From: Streptomyces sp. NRRL F-5123
Lineage (GTDB): Bacteria > Actinomycetota > Actinomycetes > Streptomycetales > Streptomycetaceae
Length of the DNA stretch: 36,259 nt
Direction of reading: 5' to 3'
NCBI RefSeq assembly: GCF_000721495.1
Contig: NZ_JOHY01000065.1
Coordinates: 1-36,259, forward strand
Under the pieces are notes generated by a model, which was given only the letters and a program-made list of their open reading frames with translations, ran no database searches and was not told the DNA's origin. Every line of letters starts with the position of its first letter. The stretch's first letter is position 1. Shown piece by piece: positions 8,598 to 16,830 of this stretch. The position numbers were made by a program, and so were the translations under genes.

Positions 8598-9626
8598 GTG
8601 ACCAGCCCCGACCGCCAGCCCGTCGCCCTCCCGCTGCCGACGATCGGCCCGCCGCAGGAAGCGGGCGGAGGCTGCGGGGACGGCTGCGGCTGCGGCTCCG
8701 CCGACTACGAGGACGGCTACGGGCTGGACCCGCTGGAGTGCGGCCTCGACCCGGATCTCGCCGAGCTGATCGCCAAGGCCGGGCTCGACCCGGTGCAGGT
8801 CGAGGACATCGCCCACATGGCGATCGAGGAGGACCTCGACCAGGGCGTGGACATCACCACGGTCGCGACCGTCCCCGAGGAGTCCGTCGCGGTCGGCGAC
8901 TTCACCGCCCGCGAGGCGGGCGTCGTCGCGGGACTGCGGGTGGCCGAGGCGGTGCTGTCGGTGGTCTGCACCGACGAGTTCGAGGTCGAGCGGCACGTCG
9001 AGGACGGCGACCGGGTCGCGGCGGGCGAGAAGCTGCTGACCGTACGCACCCGCACCCGCGACCTGCTCACCGCCGAGCGCAGCGCCCTCAACCTGCTGTG
9101 CCGGCTGTCGGGCATCGCCACCGCCACCCGTGCCTGGGCCGACGTCCTGGAGGGCACGAGGGCGCAGGTGCGCGACACCCGCAAGACCACGCCGGGGCTG
9201 CGGGCCCTGGAGAAGTACGCGGTGCGCTGCGGCGGCGGCGCCAACCACCGCATGTCGCTGTCCGACGCGGCCCTGGTCAAGGACAACCACGTGGTCGCGG
9301 CGGGCGGCGTCGCGCAGGCCTTCCGGCTGGTCCGGGAGGAATTCCCCGACGTGCCGATCGAGGTCGAGGTCGACACCCTGCACCAGATGCGCGAGGTGCT
9401 CGACGCGGGCGCCGACCTCATCCTGCTGGACAACTTCACCCCGGCCGAGACCGCCGAGGCCGTCGCGGTCGTCGGCGGCCGCGCCTTCCTGGAGTCCTCG
9501 GGCCGGCTCACCCTGGAGACCGCCCGCGCCTACGCCGAGACGGGCGTGAACTTCCTGGCCGTGGGCGAGCTCACGCACTCCGCGAAGATCCTGGACATCG
9601 GCCTGGACCTGCGAGCGGAGAGCTGA
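8598..9626 (+). CDS. nadC: Nicotinate-nucleotide pyrophosphorylase (quinolinate phosphoribosyltransferase)
   Basis: NadC (342 residues) converts quinolinate and PRPP to nicotinate mononucleotide with loss of CO2, the third step of de novo NAD synthesis. Family motifs are visible: EDLDQGVDITTV, the PRPP/quinolinate contacts DTRKTTPGLRALEKYAV, CGGGANHRMSLSDAALVKDNH, and VEVDTLHQ. I chose the GTG at 8598 because gaaggag (8586-8592) precedes it; longer forms start in non-coding-looking DNA. The first ~55 residues are an extension ahead of the usual start, with a glycine/cysteine cluster (Cys 26, 30, 32 and Cys 48) that looks able to bind a metal. The gene lies 139 nt after nadB and 6 nt before coaX. 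Confidence 0.95.
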   Translation: MTSPDRQPVALPLPTIGPPQEAGGGCGDGCGCGSADYEDGYGLDPLECGLDPDLAELIAKAGLDPVQVEDIAHMAIEEDLDQGVDITTVATVPEESVAVGDFTAREAGVVAGLRVAEAVLSVVCTDEFEVERHVEDGDRVAAGEKLLTVRTRTRDLLTAERSALNLLCRLSGIATATRAWADVLEGTRAQVRDTRKTTPGLRALEKYAVRCGGGANHRMSLSDAALVKDNHVVAAGGVAQAFRLVREEFPDVPIEVEVDTLHQMREVLDAGADLILLDNFTPAETAEAVAVVGGRAFLESSGRLTLETARAYAETGVNFLAVGELTHSAKILDIGLDLRAES

Positions 9627-9632
9627 GGGCGG

Positions 9633-10427
9633 ATGCTGCTCACCATCGACGTCGGCAACACCCACACCGTCCTGGGTCTCTTCGACGGTGAGGAGATCGT
9701 CGAGCACTGGCGCATCTCCACCGACGCCCGCCGCACCGCCGACGAGCTGGCCGTGCTGCTCCAGGGCCTCATGGGCATGCACCCGCTGCTCGGCGACCTC
9801 GGCGACGGCATCGACGGCATCGCCATCTGCTCCACGGTGCCGTCGGTGCTGCACGAGCTGCGCGAGGTCACCCGCCGCTACTACGGCGACGTCCCCGCCG
9901 TCCTCGTCGAACCCGGCGTCAAGACGGGTGTGCCCATCCTCGTCGACCACCCCAAGGAGGTCGGCTCGGACCGCATCATCAACTCCCTCGCGGCCGTCCA
10001 CCTCTACGGCGGCCCCTGCATCGTCGTCGACTTCGGCACCGCCACGACCTTCGACGCGGTGTCCTCGCGGGGCGAGTACCTGGGCGGCGCGATCGCCCCC
10101 GGTATCGAGATCTCCGTCGACGCCCTCGGTGTGCGCGGCGCCCAGCTCCGCAAGATCGAGCTGGCCCGGCCGCGCAGCGTCATCGGCAAGAACACGATCG
10201 AGGCGATGCAGTCCGGCATCCTCTACGGCTTCGCCGGCCAGGCGGACGGCATCGCCGAGCGCATGGCCCGCGAGCTCGCCGCCGACCCCGACGACGTCAC
10301 GGTCATCGCCACGGGCGGGCTCGCGCCGCTGGTCCTGAACGAGGCGTCAATCATCGACACGCACGAGCCGTGGCTGACCCTGATCGGCCTGCGCCTGGTG
10401 TACGAGCGCAACGTCACCAGCACCTAG
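9633..10427 (+). CDS. coaX: Type III pantothenate kinase
   Basis: CoaX (264 residues) phosphorylates pantothenate, the first committed step of CoA synthesis. It is of the ASKHA fold: the phosphate-1 motif MLLTIDVGNTHTVLGLF opens the protein, the phosphate-2 motif is IVVDFGTATTFDAVS, and the adenosine region is TVIATGGLAPLV. The usual EYLGGAIAPGIEIS and HPKEVGSDRI stretches are present. The start lies 6 nt after nadC. The TAG stop (10425-10427) falls inside the left arm of a palindromic element, so the final codons and the stop may have been supplied or changed by its insertion. CoaX fits the neighbouring panC. Confidence 0.96.
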   Translation: MLLTIDVGNTHTVLGLFDGEEIVEHWRISTDARRTADELAVLLQGLMGMHPLLGDLGDGIDGIAICSTVPSVLHELREVTRRYYGDVPAVLVEPGVKTGVPILVDHPKEVGSDRIINSLAAVHLYGGPCIVVDFGTATTFDAVSSRGEYLGGAIAPGIEISVDALGVRGAQLRKIELARPRSVIGKNTIEAMQSGILYGFAGQADGIAERMARELAADPDDVTVIATGGLAPLVLNEASIIDTHEPWLTLIGLRLVYERNVTST

Positions 10428-10591
10428 TGCTGTGACCGGGAGGGTCCATCGGCTTGCGACGCCCGGTACGGCACCTCGCTGCGTTGCCGCATCGACCGAG
10501 TAGGCCCACTACGAGGCCGGTCCGGCGCCTTGCGATGCACCGCACCGGACGCCGCAAGCTACCGGTGAACCCTCCCGGTCACAGCACTAGG
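10423..10591. mobile_element. 169-bp palindromic MITE-like element
   Basis: The ends are perfect 23-bp inverted repeats, 10423-10445 and 10569-10591, each beginning cctagtgctgtgaccggg when read inward. Inside them the two halves stay imperfectly complementary, for example cttgcgacgcccggtacgg on the left against the complement of ccgcaccggacgccgcaag on the right. The middle is gtaggcccactac. There is no room for a transposase. Full-length palindromes with matching ends are typical of MITEs derived from an insertion sequence. The ctag at both outer edges could be a target duplication or part of the repeat. The parent element is not identified. Confidence 0.7.
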
Positions 10592-10773
10592 CAGGCCCGG
10601 CGGGAGGTTCGGGCGACGCACCCGGCGGCGGAGGATGCGGGCAATTTGTCCGCTTAGCACTTAAAGTCCAGGCAAGCCCGCCGGGCTCGGAGCGCGAGTG
10701 GCGCACCGCACTGCCGCACCGCTGCGAGTACCCGGCAGTCAACGACGACGTACGACAGCGTCTGGAGGCCCAT

Positions 10774-11007
10774 ATGCCCGCGCCGCGCCGCTTGCTCACC
10801 CTCCCCGGTCCGTCCGCCGCCGACCAGCCGAAGCCCGCTCCGAAGCCGGGTCCCGGCGCGCCCCGGCCCACCGGCCCGCAGCAGCCCGCCCCCGAGCCGG
10901 GCCGCCGCACCCCCACGCCCGCCGAGATCTGGCCGCCGCGGCCCTCCCGCCCGGAGCCCCCGGCGAAGGACGCCGCCGCCCCGGCCGGCCCGTCCGGCGT
11001 GAGCTGA
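10774..11007 (+). CDS. Small proline-rich protein of unknown function
   Basis: This is a 77-residue protein beginning MPAPRRLLTLPGPSAADQ and then almost wholly Pro, Ala, Arg and Gly, with the phrase TPTPAEIWPPRP in the middle. It has no transmembrane segment or recognised domain and is probably disordered. The ATG is supported by ggagg at 10764-10768, five bases ahead. The last codons (GPSGVS and the stop) coincide with the first units of the 19-bp tandem array that follows. The upstream 10592-10773 has AT-richer DNA around 10642-10670 that may hold the promoter. I do not recognise the family. It could be a real conserved small Streptomyces protein; confidence rests on the start signal and position. 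Confidence 0.6.
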   Translation: MPAPRRLLTLPGPSAADQPKPAPKPGPGAPRPTGPQQPAPEPGRRTPTPAEIWPPRPSRPEPPAKDAAAPAGPSGVS

Positions 11008-11186
11008 CCCGCGCGCCGTGAGCCGGCCCGTCCGGCGTGAGCCGGTCCGCCCGGCGTGAGCCGGTCCGCCCGGCGTGAGCCGGTCCGCCCGGCGTGAGCC
11101 GGTCCGCCCGGCGTGAGCTGAATCGCACGCCGTGAGCCGGCCCGTCCGGCGTGAGCTGACCCGCGCGCCGTGAGCCGGTCCGTCCG
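10985..11186. repeat. Tandem array of 19-bp units, ten full copies plus a partial one
   Basis: Units run in register: 10985-11003, 11004-11022, 11023-11041 and so on to 11156-11174, followed by a partial copy. Two unit types alternate: ccggtccgcccggcgtgag (and a cc/t variant) and ctgacccgcgcgccgtgag. Four consecutive units from 11042 to 11117 are identical. The first unit encodes the last codons of the proline-rich protein, and its stop codon lies in the second. As 19 is not a multiple of 3, the array cannot code continuously. There are no spacers between units, so it is not a CRISPR. Confidence 0.9.
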
Positions 11187-11314
11187 CCCCGCACCCGCGG
11201 CTCTCTCCGGGTATTGGCCCCGCATTCACCGTGCGGGGTGCGGGGCGGCGGGCATTTCCGGACCCCTCCGGCGGGTTTTGCGCACCCGTATGCGGGGCGC
11301 GCGGGAGGCGTGGC

Positions 11315-11320
11315 TACCCT
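11315..11320 (+). promoter_or_regulatory. -10 element of a leaderless gene
   Basis: The hexamer taccct ends 6 nt before the ATG at 11327, so transcription would start at or next to the start codon. There is no ribosome binding site at a useful distance; gcgggagg at 11301-11308 is 18 nt away. Confidence 0.5.
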
Positions 11321-11326
11321 GGCGGT

Positions 11327-11503
11327 ATGGACTACGTTTCCGCGATCGTGCCCCCGCTGGTGATGGCGATCCTCTTCACGTGCGTGATCGTCACGATCGT
11401 CAAGCACCAGGGCGGTGCCCAGGCCAGGGAGGACGCCGCGGTCGACGCCGCGTTCAGCAAGGCCGAGGCCGCGCGCCAGGCCGCCGGCGACGGGGACCGC
11501 TGA
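11327..11503 (+). CDS. Small single-pass membrane protein (58 aa)
   Basis: The protein starts MDYVSAIVPPLVMAILFTCV and has one membrane-spanning segment at about residues 5-26 (SAIVPPLVMAILFTCVIVTIV). A charged cytoplasmic-looking tail follows, rich in Ala, Glu, Asp and Arg (AQAREDAAVDAAFSKAEAAR), which may form a helix. The ATG at 11327 appears leaderless, with taccct ending 6 nt upstream. It precedes the BlaI-type regulator gene by 78 nt. No known family is recognised. The clear hydrophobic segment and regular codon use support a real gene; a role as a small accessory membrane protein is a guess. Confidence 0.7.
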   Translation: MDYVSAIVPPLVMAILFTCVIVTIVKHQGGAQAREDAAVDAAFSKAEAARQAAGDGDR

Positions 11504-11568
11504 CCCGCGCAATCCGCTACCCGGCCCCCGGTAGCTCCGCATTCCGGGCATTCGGCCATACCACCGCT

Positions 11569-11574
11569 TAGTAT
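11569..11574 (+). promoter_or_regulatory. -10 element of the BlaI-type regulator gene (leaderless)
   Basis: The hexamer tagtat ends 7 nt before the GTG at 11582 and lies in a locally AT-richer stretch (ccgcttagtattccgag). No ribosome binding site is present, so a leaderless transcript is likely. Confidence 0.5.
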
Positions 11575-11581
11575 TCCGAGT

Positions 11582-11977
11582 GTGCCCCGGCCATTGGGAG
11601 ACCTCGAAGACGCGGTCATGACCCGGGTGTGGGAGTGGAACCGTCCGGTCACTGTTCGTGAGGTTCTTGAGGACCTCGCGCGTGACCGCACGATCGCCTA
11701 CACCACGGTGATGACCGTAATGGACAACCTGCGCCAGAAGGGCTGGCTGCGCAGGGAGGCCGATGGCCGCGCTTATCGCTATGAGGCGGTATCGACGCGA
11801 GCGGCATACTCGGCCGCACTGATGAACGAGGCATGGTCCGCGAGCGACAACCCGGCCGAGGCGCTGGTCCACTTCTTCGGCATGATGTCCCCGGAACAGC
11901 GCGAAGCGGTGCGGGACGCAATGCGCATCATCCAGTCCGTCGACCCCTCGGGTCCGCCCGATGCGGAAGGGCGATAG
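11582..11977 (+). CDS. BlaI/MecI/CopY-family transcriptional regulator
   Basis: This 131-residue winged-helix repressor has the N-terminal DNA-binding domain MPRPLGDLEDAVMTRVWEWN, then VREVLEDLARDRTIAYTTVM (recognition helix region), the turn MDNLRQKGWLRREADGRAYR and a short dimerisation tail. This is the layout of the family, whose members are often inactivated by proteolysis from a BlaR1/MecR1-type membrane peptidase. No such peptidase gene is next to it here, so the signal is unknown. The GTG start has no Shine-Dalgarno sequence and appears leaderless. Its stop codon TAG (11975-11977) is also the first part of the likely -10 element of the next gene. Confidence 0.9.
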   Translation: MPRPLGDLEDAVMTRVWEWNRPVTVREVLEDLARDRTIAYTTVMTVMDNLRQKGWLRREADGRAYRYEAVSTRAAYSAALMNEAWSASDNPAEALVHFFGMMSPEQREAVRDAMRIIQSVDPSGPPDAEGR

Positions 11978-11980
11978 CGT
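11975..11980 (+). promoter_or_regulatory. -10 element overlapping a stop codon (leaderless GNAT gene)
   Basis: The hexamer tagcgt starts in the stop codon of the BlaI-type gene and ends 6 nt before the ATG at 11987. This is the same geometry as at the two genes upstream. Confidence 0.45.
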
Positions 11981-11986
11981 CCGTCC

Positions 11987-12505
11987 ATGCCCCTCGTGTC
12001 GAATGACGTGACCATCCGCCGTGCCCGCACCTCGGATGTCCCCGCCGTGCGGCGGTTGCTGGACGCGTATGTGCGCGACGGCATCCTGCTGGACAAGGCC
12101 ACCGTGACTCTTTTCGAGGACATCCAGGAGTTCTGGGTGGCCGAACGCGACGAGGACGCCTCCGTCGTGGCGTGCGGCGCGCTGCACGTGATGTGGGAGG
12201 ACCTGGCCGAGGTCAGGACGCTGGCCGTGGACCCGGCGCTGCGCGGCGCGGGAGTCGGCCACCAGTTGCTGGTGAAGTTGCTGCAGACCGCCCGCTGGCT
12301 GGGAGTCCGCCGCATTTTCTGCCTCACGTTCGAAGTGGACTTCTTCGCGAAGCACGGCTTCCGGGAGACCGGGGACACCCCGGTGGACGGCGATGTGTTC
12401 GGGGAGCTGCTCCGTTCCAATGACGAGGGCGTCGCCGAGTTCCTGGACCTGGAGCGAGTGAAACCGAACACCTTGGGCAACAGCCGCATGCTGCTGCAAC
12501 TGTGA
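11987..12505 (+). CDS. GNAT-family amino-acid N-acetyltransferase (short ArgA-like)
   Basis: This 172-residue acetyltransferase uses acetyl-CoA. The GNAT core is clear: VTIRRARTSDVPAVRRLLDA at the start, beta-strand EVRTLAVDP, the pyrophosphate-binding loop LRGAGVGHQLLVKLL (R/Q-x-x-G-x-G/A), and the LTFEVDFFAKHGFRETG segment typical of N-acetylglutamate synthase-like enzymes. Stand-alone GNAT proteins of this kind carry out the first step of arginine synthesis in actinobacteria without the kinase-like domain of classical ArgA, so that is the likely role. It sits 9 nt after the BlaI-type gene but seems to have its own leaderless promoter. An acetyltransferase for another amino acid cannot be excluded. 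Confidence 0.85.
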   Translation: MPLVSNDVTIRRARTSDVPAVRRLLDAYVRDGILLDKATVTLFEDIQEFWVAERDEDASVVACGALHVMWEDLAEVRTLAVDPALRGAGVGHQLLVKLLQTARWLGVRRIFCLTFEVDFFAKHGFRETGDTPVDGDVFGELLRSNDEGVAEFLDLERVKPNTLGNSRMLLQL

Positions 12506-12540
12506 CGTTCCGGTTTGTCCGGATCGCACTGTCTCGTGCG

Positions 12541-12620
12541 TCCGTCTTCGTGCAAGGGGTTTGTGTTTTCCCGGGAAAGGCGCTTTGCTTTTACCGTTAA
12601 TCCGTTTTCGATGAAAGGGA
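12541..12620 (+). promoter_or_regulatory. AT-rich promoter/leader region of lsr2
   Basis: Counting bases gives 39 G or C in these 80 (49 percent), far below the surroundings. It holds T-rich words such as ttgtgttttc and tttgcttttaccgttaatcc. The hexamer taccgt at 12592-12597 is a -10 candidate for lsr2. AT-rich tracts are the known preference of Lsr2 itself. Confidence 0.5.
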
Positions 12621-12625
12621 AGCCG

Positions 12626-12964
12626 GTGGCACAGAAGGTTCAGGTCCTTCTCGTTGACGACCTCGACGGTGGTGAGGCGGACGAGACCGTGACGTTCGCA
12701 CTCGACGGCGTGACGTACGAGATCGACCTCACCACGGCGAATGCCGACAAGCTGCGCGGGCTGCTCAACCCGTACACGGACAGTGGTCGCCGTACCGGTG
12801 GCCGTGCCGGGCGCGGGCGTACCAAGGCGGCGCGCGGGGCGGGCGCCTCGGGGCCCGACACCGCGAAGATCCGCGCGTGGGCGAAGGAGAAGGGCTACGA
12901 GGTCAACGACCGCGGCCGGGTGCCGGCCACGATCCGCGAGGCGTACGAGAAGGCCCACGGCTGA
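12626..12964 (+). CDS. lsr2: Nucleoid-associated protein Lsr2
   Basis: Lsr2 (112 residues) bridges AT-rich DNA and silences horizontally acquired genes in actinobacteria, a functional counterpart of H-NS. The N-terminal oligomerisation domain is VAQKVQVLLVDDLDGGEADE followed by FALDGVTYEIDLT. A basic Gly/Arg linker (GRRTGGRAGRGRTKAARG) leads to the C-terminal DNA-binding domain with IRAWAKEKGYEVNDRGRVPA, whose RGR loop enters the minor groove. I chose the GTG at 12626, preceded by aaaggga at 12614-12620, because the protein then begins with the family-standard AQKVQVLLVDD. An ATG at 12515 in frame would add an unrelated tail. The 3' end overlaps the convergent SCO3374-family gene by 70 bp. 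Confidence 0.96.
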   Translation: MAQKVQVLLVDDLDGGEADETVTFALDGVTYEIDLTTANADKLRGLLNPYTDSGRRTGGRAGRGRTKAARGAGASGPDTAKIRAWAKEKGYEVNDRGRVPATIREAYEKAHG

Positions 12965-13530
12965 TCCTGCGCACGTGCCCGCAGCGCGATCCGGTGGCAG
13001 GCCGTCGCCGCGGCAGCGACGAGGGCCGGAAGGCCGATGGGCACCCCCGATCCATCGGCCCCGCCGGCGCCCCCGGCGACGTGCAGCGCGGGCAGCGTGG
13101 CCTCGACGTCGACGCCCGGCCGGGGGGGCCGCAGCCACACCGGTGCCGACCGGTCGTATGCGGCCTCCCGGCGGCCCCACTCGGGGTGCGCCGGCGCCCG
13201 CATCAGCCGGCCCGAGCCGAGCGCGGACAGGTCCAGCGGGATACCGCCCCAGTCCAGCCATTCCAGCAGGCCCGCCAGCTCCTCCGCGGAGCCCGCCGCG
13301 ACCAGCAGCCGCACCCGGCGCCCGTCGAGCGCCACGGGCCCCAGCGCGCCGGGCCGCGGGAAGCGGCCGAGCAGCGCGTACCCGGCCTCCGCGGGCACGT
13401 CCAGCACGTCGAAGCGCACGCCGGTGACCAGCCCCGGCACCCCGGCTGCCGGGCGCGTACCGGCCGCAGCCCCGGGGGTCCCGGACATCTCGGCCACCGG
13501 CCAGCCCAGCTCATCCTCGTACCAGCCCAT
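12895..13530 (-). CDS. SCO3374-family protein of unknown function
   Basis: This 211-residue protein is from the gene that sits between lsr2 and clpC in Streptomyces. It begins MGWYEDELGWPVAEMSG and contains GVRFDVLDVPAEAGYALLGR, a VRLLVAAGSAEELAGLLEWLDWG stretch, and VWLRPPRPGV near the middle. The layout resembles the bifunctional DNA primase/polymerase N-terminal (Prim-Pol-like) small proteins found in actinobacteria, but I would not assign that activity. There is no signal peptide or membrane segment. The ATG at 13530 has ggaag just ahead; the longer reading to 13803 runs into the clpC promoter region. Its 3' end is antisense to the last 70 bp of lsr2. Confidence 0.7.
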   Translation of the reverse strand: MGWYEDELGWPVAEMSGTPGAAAGTRPAAGVPGLVTGVRFDVLDVPAEAGYALLGRFPRPGALGPVALDGRRVRLLVAAGSAEELAGLLEWLDWGGIPLDLSALGSGRLMRAPAHPEWGRREAAYDRSAPVWLRPPRPGVDVEATLPALHVAGGAGGADGSGVPIGLPALVAAAATACHRIALRARAQDQPWAFSYASRIVAGTRPRSLTS

Positions 13531-13627
13531 GCCCGAGCAACTTCCCCGGTGGGCCGGGGTTACGCGGAGTGTGCGTACGAACACATGCCGTAGGCAAACG
13601 GTGGGCGGGACGGCGGCGCGAACTGTT

Positions 13628-13658
13628 CGCCCGGGCGCAAGACTGTTCGCCCTTAGCG
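13628..13658. promoter_or_regulatory. Two ClgR-like sites in the clpC upstream region
   Basis: Within gttcgcccgggcgcaag and gttcgcccttagcgcac there are CGC-N4-GCG (13628-13637) and CGC-N5-GCG (13648-13658). The second fits the CGC-N5-GCG core of ClgR, the known activator of clp genes in actinobacteria. Both start with the same gttcgccc word, 20 bp apart, about two helical turns. Confidence 0.5.
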
Positions 13659-13750
13659 CACACCTGACCGACATCCGGTGTGGACTGTCGGTCGCGCAGG
13701 GTAAGAAGTACCTAGTGGGAAGGGATGGTGCCGCGACAGGCGGGGCAGGC

Positions 13751-13767
13751 GTTCGCCACGGGCGTAT
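13751..13767. promoter_or_regulatory. Third ClgR-like site upstream of clpC
   Basis: The sequence gttcgccacgggcgtat has CGC at 13754-13756 and GCG at 13762-13764 with a 5-bp spacer. It is about 205 bp before the clpC start and 100 bp from the two other sites. A promoter must lie between here and 13970; tagcat at 13904-13909 is a -10 candidate. I saw no gene in the 440-bp gap 13531-13970. Confidence 0.5.
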
Positions 13768-13970
13768 TAGAGAAAGAGGTATTCGCCTGGCCTGCGGGAA
13801 CATCGTCTCGCACCATCGAGGTTGTGGGAGTGACGTCAGCCGGTAGCGCAGCTTTCCCCGTCGCAGCGGGGGTCGATACGTGAGCGGCGCCGCTGTGCGG
13901 GACTAGCATGCGGAAGGACAGGGAGGGGACCGACCCCTCACTGCCCTACCGCTCTGAGGAGCGATTAACG

Positions 13971-16481
<2,511 letters not shown>

Positions 16482-16505
16482 CCCTCCCGCCCCTCCGGGG
16501 GCCCG

Positions 16506-16550
16506 AAGCCCCGGTCCGGGACCTTTGCACAAGGTCCCGGACCGGGGCTT
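16506..16550 (+). terminator. Perfect 20-bp-stem terminator after clpC
   Basis: The arms at 16506-16525 and 16531-16550 are exact inverted repeats around the loop tgcac, and the right arm is followed by tct. The hairpin starts 24 bp after the clpC stop. It is one of the clearest intrinsic terminators in the window. Confidence 0.9.
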
Positions 16551-16639
16551 TCTCCGTGCCCGGGCCGCTCCTTTTCCGAGCCGGGCCCCTCCCTTTCCGT
16601 GCCGGGAAAGCGGGCCGTGCGGTGAGCTGACCCACGTGA

Positions 16640-16830
16640 CCTGGATTACGTACGAAGGGGCTTAGTAGGTCTTGCCGCCAACCCTGGGGGGAAAGTGCGG
16701 CTATTTGTCCGTTTTACGACGCTCGGTAGGAGGTGGGGTGTTTGCCCCGCCGGTTCGGTGCGGGTTACCAAGGTGGAGCACGGGCTGACCCCGGCTCGTC
16801 GCAACCCCCACCCCGTGAGGATTTCCCTGC
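16640..16830 (+). promoter_or_regulatory. Promoter and long leader of the M23 peptidase gene
   Basis: The gap 16551-16830 has no gene. A candidate promoter is ttgtcc (16706-16711) with taggag (16728-16733) at 16-bp spacing, giving a leader of about 90 nt. The leader contains the hairpin ggtggggtgtttgccccgcc (16734-16753) and further GC-rich complementarity before the gtgagga ribosome binding site near 16815. It does not show the conserved words of the c-di-AMP (ydaO) riboswitch that precedes some Streptomyces cell-wall hydrolases. Confidence 0.4.

Noticed and set aside
10591..10773. Longer N terminus for the proline-rich protein, since the frame stays open upstream with a plausible peptide
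   Set aside because: No ATG, GTG or TTG occurs in frame before 10774, and ggagg sits ideally ahead of that ATG.
10985..11186. CRISPR-like array
   Set aside because: The 19-bp units are directly adjacent with no spacers, and no cas genes are near.
12515..12625. Extended Lsr2 start
   Set aside because: The added residues are unlike Lsr2 and cross the AT-rich promoter region; the GTG at 12626 has a ribosome binding site.
16640..16830. c-di-AMP (ydaO) riboswitch before the M23 peptidase
   Set aside because: The conserved words of that riboswitch (such as the ggggtgaatcc-like and gtcagctaacctcg-like parts) are not present.
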